DNA of 64,000 bases from NCBI GenBank assembly GCA_016342415.1, contig JAEIOD010000020.1:31935-95934 (forward strand), read 5' to 3'. Source of the stretch: Clostridiales bacterium (GTDB lineage Bacteria; Bacillota; Clostridia; Peptostreptococcales; Acidaminobacteraceae). The position numbers and the translations under genes were made by a program. Of the stretch, positions 55,759 through 64,000 are shown in pieces; positions within the stretch are counted from its first letter, which is position 1; every line of letters begins with the position of its first letter. Below the pieces are notes generated by a model. That model searched no databases and was not told the origin of the DNA. It saw only the letters and a program-made list of their open reading frames with translations.

Positions 55759-55802
55759 AAACCTCCTACTTTATGTCGAATTATAAAGTAGGAGGTTTTT
55801 TA
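55759..55802 (+). terminator. Strong hairpin terminator at the left end of the IS
   Basis: A 16-base perfect stem AAACCTCCTACTTTAT / ATAAAGTAGGAGGTTT with an 8-base loop and a T run. Lying inside the left end, it blocks read-through from ltaE into the transposase gene. Confidence 0.88.
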
Positions 55803-55815
55803 TACAAAAAGAAAA

Positions 55816-55834
55816 AAGATGGCCCCACCATCTT
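55816..55834 (+). other. Hairpin just ahead of the transposase start
   Basis: AAGATGG / CCATCTT with loop CCCCA lies a few bases before the TTG start codon and could restrict translation of the transposase. Confidence 0.55.
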
Positions 55835-55846
55835 AATTCCGTTACA

Positions 55847-57601
55847 TTGTATAAATACAATGAACATATGCATAACTATTATAACGAATTTTTTGAGATA
55901 GGACAACAAAGTATTAACTTTAATCTTTATCAAATCGGTTTGCCTACTGACGATCCAGTCTTTATTCTGAAAAAAGTGTTGGAGGAAATGAATTTTTCTA
56001 ATCTGTTGGCGAGATACAGCGATCTAGGACGCAAGGGCTATAATCCAATTATGCTATTTGCTATTTTGACTTATTCTGCTCTCAGGGGTGTAAGGTCTGT
56101 GGACCGAATTGTTGAACTCTGTACAAGGGACATAGGTTATATGTGGCTTGCACAAGGTGAGCGACCTAAGCGAGACGCATTCTATGATTTCATGAACTTG
56201 AAGCTGACTGAAGACATACTACTGGATTTGCACTATCAGTTTATCAGAAGACTTCAAAAGGAAGGTCTCATAAGCCTTGAAGCACTATTCATAGATGGTA
56301 CGAAAATAGAAGCGAATGCCAACCGATACACCTTTGTGTGGCGTGGTAGCATTAACTATCGTTTAGCTAGTCTCCTTGACAACATTGAGGGTTTTTACGC
56401 CAAGTACAATGACTTCATTGTATTGAATGGTTACGATAGAAAATATCAACTTCCTACAATGGAAATGTTCATAATTGAAGGTATGGATAAGGTCCGAGAA
56501 GTCATAGAAAAGAACAGAGCAAGAAAAGTTAACAAGAAGAAGAAAACATCGAATAATATAGTCATTGAGATCGATAACGCATCACCACTCGAACTGCTGA
56601 AGTTACAGGTTAATTTAAAGCGGATAGCTGATTGTGAAGGTATCGTCTTCGTGACTGGGAAAGGTCAGAGAAAACATGAGCTACAGAAGCTTTATGAAGG
56701 CCTCGAGGAGTTGGGACAGACACTCTTGAAATACAAGAAACACTATGAAATCATGGGAAGTAGTCGCAACAGTTACTCAAAAACCGACTTAGAAGCAACC
56801 TTCATGCGTATGAAGGATGACCACATGCAGAATGGTCAATTAAAGCCAGCTTACAATGTACAGATAGCTGTTGAAAACTATTTTGTCATTCATGGTTATG
56901 TCAGCGATGACAGAACGGATTACAAACCATTGATTCCTGTCCTGGAAATGCATAGAGAATACTTAGGTGTTTATCCAAGCCAAGTCACTGCTGACAGTGG
57001 TTACTCTAGCGAACGAAACCTGCTATTCCTGCAAGAACGCGAGATTGAGAGCTTCATCAAACTTCAAGAGCATGAGAAGATGAAAACCAAGGCTTATAAA
57101 ACAGATATCAGCCAACACAGAAACATGGAGAAAGTAGATCAAGGCTATTTCTGTGCAGCAGGTCGCTTACTCACATTTGACCAGATTGAAACTCGTCGAA
57201 TCAAAGGATTTCCAAGAGAGTACAAAGTATATTCTTGCAAGGATTGTAGTTCGTGCGATATGAAGTCACGTTGCCTATCAAAGTATGATGATAACAAACA
57301 TGAGAATAAAAACAAAGTCATCAAAGTCAACGAGCGTTGGGATAAACTTAAAGAAGTATCCAATAAGAACATCCAGAGTGAAGAAGGAATTCTAAATAGG
57401 CAGATCCGGTCGATACAGACAGAGGGATTCTTTGGAGACATGAAGGCGAACGATGGCTTTAGACAATTCAATCATCGCACTAAAGAAAGAGTGTTCAAGG
57501 AATTCATGATTTATGTCTTCGGGAAAAACTTAGATAAATACAGTAAATTCAAATCAGGGGAAATCAAGAAATTTGAAGGAAAAACCGCCCAACCTGCATA
57601 A
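55847..57601 (+). CDS. IS1182-family transposase
   Basis: A 584-residue DDE transposase. The N-terminal domain starts LYKYNEHMHNYYNEFFEIGQ and includes GRKGYNPIMLFAILTYSALRGVRS. The catalytic acids are in LFIDGTKIEANANRY (first Asp), VTADSGYSSERN (second Asp) and a C-terminal Glu in the QTEGFFGDMKANDGF region. A cysteine cluster (CKDCSSCDMKSRC) follows the middle, as in this family. The start is a TTG with a weak ribosome binding site; an in-frame ATG at 55868 is the alternative. The frame is uninterrupted. Confidence 0.93.
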   Translation: MYKYNEHMHNYYNEFFEIGQQSINFNLYQIGLPTDDPVFILKKVLEEMNFSNLLARYSDLGRKGYNPIMLFAILTYSALRGVRSVDRIVELCTRDIGYMWLAQGERPKRDAFYDFMNLKLTEDILLDLHYQFIRRLQKEGLISLEALFIDGTKIEANANRYTFVWRGSINYRLASLLDNIEGFYAKYNDFIVLNGYDRKYQLPTMEMFIIEGMDKVREVIEKNRARKVNKKKKTSNNIVIEIDNASPLELLKLQVNLKRIADCEGIVFVTGKGQRKHELQKLYEGLEELGQTLLKYKKHYEIMGSSRNSYSKTDLEATFMRMKDDHMQNGQLKPAYNVQIAVENYFVIHGYVSDDRTDYKPLIPVLEMHREYLGVYPSQVTADSGYSSERNLLFLQEREIESFIKLQEHEKMKTKAYKTDISQHRNMEKVDQGYFCAAGRLLTFDQIETRRIKGFPREYKVYSCKDCSSCDMKSRCLSKYDDNKHENKNKVIKVNERWDKLKEVSNKNIQSEEGILNRQIRSIQTEGFFGDMKANDGFRQFNHRTKERVFKEFMIYVFGKNLDKYSKFKSGEIKKFEGKTAQPA

Positions 57602-57895
57602 TATTGAAAAGGTCCTAAAAAGAGCAAAGACTTGTTTTTGTCATGCAAAAAAATAATTATCTTCAAAAAAGAATAGAAAGAAACTGCTGGAATCGAGACA
57701 TACGAAAGCCTCAAATCCAGCAGTTAACTATTTCAAATACATTTGGAGTCAAATCAGCTATTTCCCGATTGCCCCTTTTTCTTTTTCAAAGATTAACAGA
57801 GTATTATTAGAAGATTAAATATAGAATTTGAGGTTAATAGGTGTATCGATTCATCATATAATATTAGAGATAAAGGAAAAAACAAGGGGGATATG

Positions 57896-59389
57896 ATGAA
57901 GTATTTAAAAACACTATCGATATTAGCAGTTTTGTTTCTGCTAATAGGGTGTCAATCAATTGGCAATAACAATGTGACAAACGACAATGCCGTATCAACA
58001 GAAGAAACGGTTGATAATGTAGAAAATGAACCGATAAGTGATGGACAAACAGATGATGTGTCAATTAAAGAGGAAGAAGACATTCTAACGTTTAATTATC
58101 TTGATGAAACTCAAACTGATTCAAGCAGGGCGATTGAGCTCATAAGAGAATTAACCTCAAAGAAATATGACGGTAGACAAGCAGGTACTGCGGCTAATGA
58201 ATTGGCTGAAGATTATATGGTCAACATGTTTAAAGAAATCGGTTTGGAATCTCCAGAGGGGTTAGATTACAAACAACTGTATACTCAAAAAGCAGCTTAT
58301 CCAGTAAAAGCGACTGAGATAAGTATTGTAGGTAGTGACTTGGAGTTGGAATATCAAGTTGATTTTACCGAAAGATTTTTAATGGGTCAGACTTATTATG
58401 ATGCTGAAATAGAATCTGAGATGGTCTATATTATGGATAGGAAACAGCTTATTGAAGAAGTATCACTATTAGATGGTAAAGTTCTATTAATGACCAAAGA
58501 GGTTTACTATGATTATAAGACATGGGGTCGAATCGACAAACTTCTAGCCACTGGCATTGAAATAGAAGCACTTGTGGTTTCATCTGAAGCATCAGCATCT
58601 GGAATGCGTGTTAGTAGATATGTAAAAGCTTCTGAAGGATTGAAATTTGAAGAAGATGATCCTGTACTAATCATATTGTCCGAAGACAGTTTTAGTAAGA
58701 TCACGAAGTTGAGTGAAGAGGATGCTATCATTAAAATCAGTATGGATTATGAAGTGATTGATGCAGAAGTCGCTAATATTGTTGGTATAATTCCGGGGAA
58801 AAATGAAATTGGTGAAGATGAGACCCTTATTATTGGGGCGCATTTAGATCATCTTGGAAACAATATGAATGGTACCTATAATGCAGGTGCATTAGATAAT
58901 GCTTCAGGTATTAGTGTGATAACAGAATTGGCTCGAGCATTTATGGCAGGTGAACAACCAGAGGATACGATTGTATTTGTTGCATTTAATGGAGAAGAAG
59001 ACGGATTACTCGGTTCTCAATATTTTTCTGAAAATCCGCCGATTGAATATGATCCTAATCACACAAAAATGCTGAATCTAGACATGGTAGGCTCTTCAGG
59101 CGAGGTGCCGTTAATGATCTGTACTTTTGATTACACCGGTAAAAAAATGAAAGAGGATTTGGCATCGCTAGCGAGTCTAATGGATCTTGATTATATCACT
59201 GAGTTTTCAGGTGGTAGTGATCATGTGAATTTTTCAAATCAAGGTGTTGCTTCTGTCATGTTGATTCAGTTTGATGATGCATACTACCATACCTATATGG
59301 ATACAGTAGAGAATGCCATTAGTGAAAAACGGTTAAACGACATTATTTTATTGTCATTGGCGTTTGTAGATCAAGAAGTTTTTGAATAA
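57896..59389 (+). CDS. M28-family peptidase lipoprotein
   Basis: A secreted lipoprotein of about 497 residues. The signal peptide ends in FLLIGCQS (lipidated Cys about 18), followed by an acidic linker (about 25-70). The C-terminal M28 domain (about 285-497) carries the zinc ligands: IIGAHLDHLG, LDNASGIS, FNGEEDGLLGS, LNLDMVGSSG and DDAYYHTYMDT. A PA-like insert lies between. It is predicted to trim peptides at the cell surface. Second ATG (57896) is best spaced from AAGGGGG; ATG 57893 is possible. Confidence 0.9.
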   Translation: MKYLKTLSILAVLFLLIGCQSIGNNNVTNDNAVSTEETVDNVENEPISDGQTDDVSIKEEEDILTFNYLDETQTDSSRAIELIRELTSKKYDGRQAGTAANELAEDYMVNMFKEIGLESPEGLDYKQLYTQKAAYPVKATEISIVGSDLELEYQVDFTERFLMGQTYYDAEIESEMVYIMDRKQLIEEVSLLDGKVLLMTKEVYYDYKTWGRIDKLLATGIEIEALVVSSEASASGMRVSRYVKASEGLKFEEDDPVLIILSEDSFSKITKLSEEDAIIKISMDYEVIDAEVANIVGIIPGKNEIGEDETLIIGAHLDHLGNNMNGTYNAGALDNASGISVITELARAFMAGEQPEDTIVFVAFNGEEDGLLGSQYFSENPPIEYDPNHTKMLNLDMVGSSGEVPLMICTFDYTGKKMKEDLASLASLMDLDYITEFSGGSDHVNFSNQGVASVMLIQFDDAYYHTYMDTVENAISEKRLNDIILLSLAFVDQEVFE

Positions 59390-59452
59390 CTGTATGTGGG
59401 GGTTAAACCGAATCCTATCTAACATTTCAATGTAATCCCCTAATATAGAGAC

Positions 59453-59481
59453 TTGAATATTTTTAAGGATTCATTTATAAT
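59453..59481 (+). promoter_or_regulatory. fabI promoter
   Basis: TTGAAT (59453-59458) and TATAAT (59476-59481) are exactly 17 bases apart. An earlier in-frame TTG that could be read as a start codon is the -35 box. Confidence 0.85.
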
Positions 59482-59496
59482 GTTTTTATACTATGT

Positions 59497-59515
59497 ATTA
59501 ATACCAGGTATTAAT
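59497..59515. promoter_or_regulatory. Perfect dyad operator at the fabI transcription start
   Basis: ATTAATACC and GGTATTAAT form a perfect 9-base inverted repeat around one A, just downstream of the promoter. The position suits a repressor of fatty-acid genes. It loosely resembles the FapR-type TTAGTACC half site, but identity is unproven. Confidence 0.6.
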
Positions 59516-59533
59516 TTTGAAGGGAGCACTTAT

Positions 59534-60307
59534 ATGTTAAATCTTATTAATAGAAATATTGTTGTCATGGGCGTCACTAACAAATGGAGCATTGCATGGG
59601 CATGTGCCAAGCAACTTCACTTAGCTGGCGCTAATTTAATTTTCACATACTATGGAGATCGTTCGTTAAGAAGTTTAGAAAAGTTGGCAACATCAGAAGG
59701 TGTTGAAGGCAAATTCCATGTCTCTTGTGATGTTACAAAAGATGAAGATATTGAAAGAACATTTAAAGAAATTGGAGACAAATTTGGAACAATTCACGGC
59801 GTTATTCATTCGATAGCGTATTCAAATAAAGATGAATTATCAGGAAGATATTGTGATACATCAAGAGATGGTTATGCATTAGCACAAGATGTATCATCTT
59901 TTTCTTTGGTAGCAGTTTCTAAATACGCTTCAGATTACATGACTGAGGGTGGCTCGATTGTAACGATGTCGTACCTTGGTGGTGAAAGAGTTGTTAAGAA
60001 CTACAACGTAATGGGTGTTGCAAAAGCAGCTCTTGAAATGAGTGTAAAATACTTAGCACATGACTTAGGTGAAAATCAAATCCGTGTTAATGCTATTTCT
60101 GCAGGTCCGGTTAAGACACTTTCAGCAAAAGGTGTATCTGATTTTGATAAACTGTGTGCTGGTTATGAGGATCGTGCACCACTAAGAAGAATGGTCAAAC
60201 CTGAGGAAATTGGTAACTCAGCTGTATTCTTATTAAGTGATTTAGGTTCAGGTATAACCGGGGAAATTTTACATGTAGATTGTGGCTTTAATATTTTAGG
60301 TTATTAA
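59534..60307 (+). CDS. fabI: Enoyl-ACP reductase (NADH)
   Basis: A 257-residue short-chain reductase for the last step of fatty-acid elongation. The N terminus has VVMGVTNKWSIAWACAKQL and the catalytic Tyr and Lys are in YNVMGVAKAALE (YxxxxxxK, the FabI spacing). The C terminus TGEILHVDCGFNILGY is typical. I start at ATG 59534 behind GAAGGGAG, which gives the standard family length; the longer frame reaches back into the promoter. No other fatty-acid genes are near, so it is a detached copy with its own dyad-marked promoter. Confidence 0.95.
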   Translation: MLNLINRNIVVMGVTNKWSIAWACAKQLHLAGANLIFTYYGDRSLRSLEKLATSEGVEGKFHVSCDVTKDEDIERTFKEIGDKFGTIHGVIHSIAYSNKDELSGRYCDTSRDGYALAQDVSSFSLVAVSKYASDYMTEGGSIVTMSYLGGERVVKNYNVMGVAKAALEMSVKYLAHDLGENQIRVNAISAGPVKTLSAKGVSDFDKLCAGYEDRAPLRRMVKPEEIGNSAVFLLSDLGSGITGEILHVDCGFNILGY

Positions 60308-60407
60308 TCTTGAAAGATATAGCAAGATAGGGTATGATAAATATAGGCGAAAGCCGATTAAAAAGGTTATAAGTATCTAGGTACTTTAATAACATTATAT
60401 ATCCTCA

Positions 60408-60446
60408 AGAAAGATCGATTGTCCTTATCGATCTTTCTGTTTTTTT
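60408..60446 (+). terminator. fabI terminator
   Basis: A perfect 12-base stem AGAAAGATCGAT / ATCGATCTTTCT with a 7-base loop, followed by a T run. Confidence 0.92.
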
Positions 60447-60568
60447 GTAAAAGTAAAGCGGGAAAAAGTCGCTATTAATGATGAATTATGATGTACGATT
60501 TATGATTAAATTACATGCATATTAACTTAAAAATGGATGAAATCAAATCATAATGCAAGTGTGAATAG

Positions 60569-60602
60569 GTGATTGTCAAAAAATATGATAATCATCTTTT
60601 TT
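60569..60602 (+). terminator. Orphan terminator upstream of the MFS gene
   Basis: An 11-base stem GGTGATTGTCA / TGATAATCATC with two G-U pairs, loop of seven A-rich bases, followed by seven T. It ends a transcript without a visible gene, so a short RNA before it is possible. Confidence 0.7.
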
Positions 60603-60617
60603 TGTTTGCAGAATTGA

Positions 60618-60646
60618 TTGACTTTCATCTCATAGACAAGTAAAAT
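60618..60646 (+). promoter_or_regulatory. MFS transporter promoter
   Basis: TTGACT (60618-60623) and TAAAAT (60641-60646) are 17 bases apart, about 50 bases before the start codon. Confidence 0.8.
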
Positions 60647-60698
60647 GAGCATGAATTAATATTTCGAAGCTCTAAATATTAATCGAATAGGAGGCAAT

Positions 60699-61928
60699 AT
60701 GTTTCACAGTGATAATCCGAATTATAAAATAAACTACAAATTGTTCATAGCTTATGGCATTATGTTTGAGTTGATGATGCGGTTGTATCAGCCGTTTCAA
60801 GCAAAATTTCTTCAACGACTAGGTGGCAGTGATGTTCATATTGCCTTAATGAGTTCATTGCCTGGATTGGTGATGGCATTTATTGTATTGCCTGGTGCGA
60901 TATATTTAAATCGATTGGAAGACAAACATAAAGCAACTGGAAGGTTGATCTTGATCAGTCGAATGTTCTTATTGATGTTTGCATCAGTCCCGTTTTTACC
61001 TACAAACCTACAGCCCATTTTGTTTGTTATATTTGTTGTACTGATGAGTGTTCCAAATTCAATATATTTTACAAGTTATCAGTCTTTCATAGGTGATTTG
61101 TTTGAACCGGCAGCACGAGCAGATGCGATAGGTAAGAGAAATATGTTTACAGTGCCTGCAACAGTTATCCTAACCTTCTTCACAGGGCTTGCTCTAAAAT
61201 ATTTACCTGGTAACGAAGCAGAAAGAATTCAACTTTATCAGATGTTTTATGTGATAGCATTTGTGTTTGGTGTTGTTGAGTATTTTATATTCAAGAAGTT
61301 TAAAATTCCGCCACTTGATTCAAAGAAGAAGAAACTTACATTCAATTTTAAAGAATTTATGAACAACAAGAAATTCACAAGATTTTTAAAAAGTTCCTTA
61401 ATTTTCCACTTCGGCTGGCAGATGGCATGGCCTTTATTTACGATTTATACCATTTCAGTTTTAAATGCTGATGAAGCGTGGTTGGGGTATATGAGTATTG
61501 GTCAATCCTTAGCAATGTTCTTTGGATATTTATTCTGGGCTAAAAAGATCAATAAGTATGGTAACCATGTCATAACAGCAATATGTACAATGGGTATGGC
61601 ATTAACACCAATTTTTTATATATTATCACCGAATTTAAGTATTTTATTACTGTCTGCTACAGTTAGTGGATTTTTCACAGCTGGAACAATATCAGTACTT
61701 CTAAGTGATTTATTAGAAGTGATACCACAAGAAAAACGTGTATTATACATTGGATTGTATACGGTATTTACAAATGTTAGTTTGGCGATATCACCTCTTG
61801 TTGGCAGTTATCTTAAAGAAACTTTTAGTATAACAGTTGCTCTAGGAGCAGCAGCATTTTTCAGAATGCTGGGTTCTGTTAGTTTCTTCAAAAGAAGTAA
61901 AAAAGAACATATAGAAGCTATGGGATAA
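60699..61928 (+). CDS. MFS transporter
   Basis: A 409-residue major facilitator protein with about twelve membrane helices in two halves joined by a basic loop (SKKKKLTFNFKEF, about 205-218). The N-terminal half has MRLYQPFQAKFLQRLGGSD, and the end is basic (FFKRSKKEHIEAMG). The substrate cannot be told. AGGAGG precedes ATG. It is a single gene behind its own promoter. Confidence 0.88.
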   Translation: MFHSDNPNYKINYKLFIAYGIMFELMMRLYQPFQAKFLQRLGGSDVHIALMSSLPGLVMAFIVLPGAIYLNRLEDKHKATGRLILISRMFLLMFASVPFLPTNLQPILFVIFVVLMSVPNSIYFTSYQSFIGDLFEPAARADAIGKRNMFTVPATVILTFFTGLALKYLPGNEAERIQLYQMFYVIAFVFGVVEYFIFKKFKIPPLDSKKKKLTFNFKEFMNNKKFTRFLKSSLIFHFGWQMAWPLFTIYTISVLNADEAWLGYMSIGQSLAMFFGYLFWAKKINKYGNHVITAICTMGMALTPIFYILSPNLSILLLSATVSGFFTAGTISVLLSDLLEVIPQEKRVLYIGLYTVFTNVSLAISPLVGSYLKETFSITVALGAAAFFRMLGSVSFFKRSKKEHIEAMG

Positions 61929-62000
61929 TCCTTCCAATTTACTTTAATTTACTGTATGATTAGGAAGTAATGGATATTACAAGTATGATTGGAGTCGAGA

Positions 62001-62735
62001 ATGATAGAGAACGATCTCAACAAGCGACTTGCTGTTCTAATTGATGCTGATAATGCATCACCTAAGATTATTACTGGGTTATTAGAAGAAATCGCCACTT
62101 ATGGTGTAGCAAGTGTTAAGAGAATCTATGGAAACTGGACAAGTCCTTCTCTTGGGAGCTGGAAAGATGTTTTATTAAAGCATGCACTTCAACCAATACA
62201 ACAATTTGAATACACAGTAGGTAAAAATTCAACTGATAGCGCTATGATTATAGATGCTATGGACCTTTTATATACTGGCAAGTTAGATGGTTTTTGTATT
62301 GTGTCAAGTGATAGTGACTTTACTAAATTGGCTTCTAGAATCAGAGAAGAAGGCCTTATCGTATATGGTTTTGGTGAAAAGAAAACACCAAAGGCATTTG
62401 TTGGTGCTTGTGATAAGTTTATTTATACTGAGATTTTAAGAGAAAACAATCAAAATTATAAACAAACAAGGATGACGAAGAAACAATTATTAGCAGATCA
62501 TAGATTGATTGAATTATTATTCAATGCTGTTGAAGATGCTGCTAATGAAAACGGTTGGTCTCACTTGGGAACCGTTGGACAAACAATTGCAAACAAATCA
62601 CCTGAATTTGACCCTAGAAATTATGGGTTCAAGAAGCTAGGGGAACTGATTAAGTATTCCGGATTATTTACAATTGATGAACGTTCATCTGACAATTCGC
62701 CAGCAAAAGCAGTTTATATTAGAAGATCAAAGTAA
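62001..62735 (+). CDS. NYN-domain (LabA/PIN-like) protein with OST-HTH/LOTUS domain
   Basis: A protein of about 244 residues. The N-terminal NYN domain has the acidic RNase-like residues in LAVLIDADNASP, SAMIIDAMDLLY and IVSSDSDFTKLASRI. The C-terminal domain (about 155-240) is OST-HTH/LOTUS-like, LIELLFNAVEDAANENGW with a later FDPRNYGFKKLGELIK, an RNA-binding fold. The likely role is RNA binding and cleavage or quality control. I choose ATG 62001 behind GGAG. Confidence 0.88.
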   Translation: MIENDLNKRLAVLIDADNASPKIITGLLEEIATYGVASVKRIYGNWTSPSLGSWKDVLLKHALQPIQQFEYTVGKNSTDSAMIIDAMDLLYTGKLDGFCIVSSDSDFTKLASRIREEGLIVYGFGEKKTPKAFVGACDKFIYTEILRENNQNYKQTRMTKKQLLADHRLIELLFNAVEDAANENGWSHLGTVGQTIANKSPEFDPRNYGFKKLGELIKYSGLFTIDERSSDNSPAKAVYIRRSK

Positions 62736-62755
62736 ATGGACTTAATGTCCATTTT
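62734..62755 (+). terminator. NYN gene terminator
   Basis: An 8-base perfect stem AAATGGAC / GTCCATTT around TTAAT, followed by T residues. Confidence 0.85.
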
Positions 62756-62870
62756 TCTTTATATTAAATCATAGATTTCTTTATATTTAATTCATATATT
62801 TCTAAAATATTGTCGATTCATGAACTAAGTGTTATCATTAGAGAGTGAGGATGAAGAAATGGAGTCAGAA

Positions 62871-63905
62871 ATGCATATTTTAGAAACAGAAAAACTCCAA
62901 ATCGGCATGACGTTAGGAGAAAATATTTACCGAAATGAGCAATTGGTAATATCTGAAGGTGTAACACTTAATATTAGACATATACAGATGTTAAAACGAA
63001 TGAGCATCGTTCAGGTAAAAGTACTAGAAAAGCGTTCTGTTAAAAAAGCATTTCCTATAAAGCAAGAAATTTCAGAAAAGTATAAATCCTCTGTAGAGAG
63101 TTTTAAGAAGATTTGTTATGGTGTCACTATTGGTAATTTTGTTATATATGATGAAGTAAAAGATTGTATAGATCCTTTGATTCGAGAATTGGAAACAAAA
63201 CCTGAGATGGCACTCAAACTATGGCAAATATACACAGCTGATTTTTATACTTATGAACATTCAGTGAAAGTATGTATGTTATCAATATTATTATCAAAAT
63301 GGATGAACAAACCACAAGTCTTTATTGATGAAATTGGAAAAGTTGGATTACTTCATGATATTGGTAAATGTAATATACCGAATGAAATTTTAAACAAACC
63401 AGATGTTTTAACGGAAGAAGAGTTTTCGGTGATGAAAACGCACTCAACTTTAGGTTATGTTCTACTTAGCTCTACAAAAGAGTTGGACAGAAACATTCTG
63501 AAAGGTGTTTTGCATCATCATGAGAGATTTGACGGTACTGGTTATCCTGCAAAGTTATCAGGCAAATCAATACCTGAGTATGCAAGAATAGTATCGGTAG
63601 TAGATATTTTTGATGCGATGACATCAAATCGTATTTATAGAGAAAAAATGAATCCTTATAAAGTATTTGAGATTATGAGTGAAGGCAGTAGCGGAGCACT
63701 AGATTCGGATATATCCAATTTCTTTTTAGATAAGATTAAAAGAAGCTACTTAGGAGAATTGGTATTACTTAATTCAGGTGAAGTTGCTAAAATACATAAT
63801 GTAGAATCTGGAGTTCATCATAGACCAATCATAGAACTAAATGGTCAGATTGTTGATTTGTCAGTAAATCATTCTATTGAAATCAAATCATTATTTATCA
63901 GTTAA
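62871..63905 (+). CDS. HD-GYP domain c-di-GMP phosphodiesterase
   Basis: A protein of about 345 residues that should hydrolyse c-di-GMP. An N-terminal DUF3391-like region (MHILETEKLQIGMTLGENIY) leads into the HD-GYP domain with VGLLHDIGKCNIPNEILNKP, the conserved MKTHSTLGY, HHHERFDGTGYP and VVDIFDAMTSNR. All metal ligands appear to be present. A short C-terminal region follows the domain. I choose ATG 62871, six bases behind GGAG and giving the typical N terminus; ATG 62859 and GTG 62829 are alternatives. It opposes the GGDEF protein in this window. Confidence 0.92.
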   Translation: MHILETEKLQIGMTLGENIYRNEQLVISEGVTLNIRHIQMLKRMSIVQVKVLEKRSVKKAFPIKQEISEKYKSSVESFKKICYGVTIGNFVIYDEVKDCIDPLIRELETKPEMALKLWQIYTADFYTYEHSVKVCMLSILLSKWMNKPQVFIDEIGKVGLLHDIGKCNIPNEILNKPDVLTEEEFSVMKTHSTLGYVLLSSTKELDRNILKGVLHHHERFDGTGYPAKLSGKSIPEYARIVSVVDIFDAMTSNRIYREKMNPYKVFEIMSEGSSGALDSDISNFFLDKIKRSYLGELVLLNSGEVAKIHNVESGVHHRPIIELNGQIVDLSVNHSIEIKSLFIS

Positions 63906-63956
63906 GCTTATCATAAAGATCATTGTCACCAACTTAAGATAACTGTATAATTTAAT

Positions 63957-64000
63957 GGTTATGTAGTATGAAGAAATTTATATTATGTAGCCTTTTTTTT
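63957..64000 (+). terminator. HD-GYP gene terminator at the window edge
   Basis: A 13-base stem GGTTATGTAGTAT / ATATTATGTAGCC with several G-U pairs and a 10-base loop, followed by T to the end of the window. Confidence 0.75.

Larger units (their letters stand above)
55707..57775 (+). mobile_element. Complete IS1182-family insertion sequence
   Basis: A 2069-base element bounded by perfect 18-base inverted repeats, GGGGCAATCGGGAAATAG at 55707-55724 and its reverse complement at 57758-57775. It encodes one full-length transposase on the plus strand. No clear target duplication is visible at the edges (TAGTTG on the left, TTTTTC on the right). Both ends and the reading frame are intact, so it looks recent or active. 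It sits directly after ltaE. Confidence 0.92.
60308..60698 (+). other. Gap between fabI and MFS gene with two terminators and structured RNA
   Basis: This 391-base stretch begins with a possible folded 3' region (GGCGAAAGCC hairpin at 60339-60348 and TACTT-rich pairings) that ends in the fabI terminator. A second terminator at 60569-60602 has no protein gene before it. The MFS promoter lies at 60618-60646. I see no supported reading frame. Confidence 0.5.

Noticed and set aside
55841..57601. A truncated or inactive transposase
   Set aside because: The frame is uninterrupted, catalytic acids are in place and both inverted repeats are intact.

Overview
The window is AT-rich DNA from a low-GC Gram-positive bacterium, most likely an anaerobic member of the Bacillota, class Clostridia. 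Supporting signs are strong AGGAGG-type ribosome binding sites, two T-box leaders, a c-di-GMP-I riboswitch, a YhaO/YhaN nuclease pair, histidine breakdown through formiminoglutamate and tetrahydrofolate (FtcD, FchA), a low-specificity threonine aldolase and an unusual glutamine synthetase. Genus cannot be fixed from the sequence alone. Nothing suggests a prophage, plasmid, CRISPR array, rRNA or tRNA gene. One complete IS1182-type insertion sequence is present.

Layout. 1-2044 (minus): membrane-anchored pseudokinase-like protein with an outside PKD-like domain. 2377-7306 (plus): yhaO-yhaN, a small membrane protein and a cation diffusion facilitator. 7320-9600 (minus): T-box leader, threonine ammonia-lyase and a methyltransferase. 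9729-15492 (plus): PepD dipeptidase, then a lipoprotein followed by a large BTAD/AAA/TPR regulator. 15515-16696 (minus): membrane diguanylate cyclase. 16827-18522: Asn T-box and asnS. 18636-18875: c-di-GMP riboswitch directly controlling a 51-residue membrane peptide. 19012-21638 (minus): papain-like hydrolase, YczE-like and MgtC-like membrane proteins (the latter behind an 8-codon upstream ORF), and an unknown protein. 21795-26672 (plus): hutU-ftcD-hutI-fchA. 26940-27730: small membrane protein and an HD-domain protein. 28215-34737: LacI-type regulator, sugar ABC transporter without ATPase, and a GH2 glycosidase. 34918-38579: reductase, secreted ferritin-like DUF2202 protein, pgi and glucokinase. 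38666-40268 (minus): DUF3179 protein and a broken membrane gene. 40563-44033: DegV, nitrilase-family hydrolase, serine hydrolase and an epimerase-like protein. 44391-47649: serine synthesis genes (class V aminotransferase, serA-like) with a DUF1015 gene. 47794-49446: ECF sigma factor with an unknown repeat protein. 49571-54532: MATE transporter, small acidic protein, glutamine synthetase and AI-2E family protein. 54693-57775: threonine aldolase and the IS element. 57896-63905: M28 peptidase lipoprotein, fabI, MFS transporter, NYN-LOTUS protein and an HD-GYP phosphodiesterase.

How it fits together. The metabolic genes describe an amino-acid-using anaerobe: histidine to glutamate with one-carbon units passed to folate, threonine cleavage by two routes, peptidases, serine synthesis and ammonia assimilation. 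A separate sugar module takes up and cuts a beta-glycoside, and pgi and glucokinase can feed hexose into glycolysis. c-di-GMP signalling is represented at three levels: synthesis (GGDEF protein), breakdown (HD-GYP protein) and readout (riboswitch).

The least explained items are the c-di-GMP-controlled membrane peptide with degenerate repeats at its 3' end, the sigma factor and repeat-protein pair, the pseudokinase/PKD membrane protein, the MgtC upstream ORF, and the threonine ammonia-lyase T-box whose specifier reads leucine (CTC) with isoleucine (ATC) next to it.
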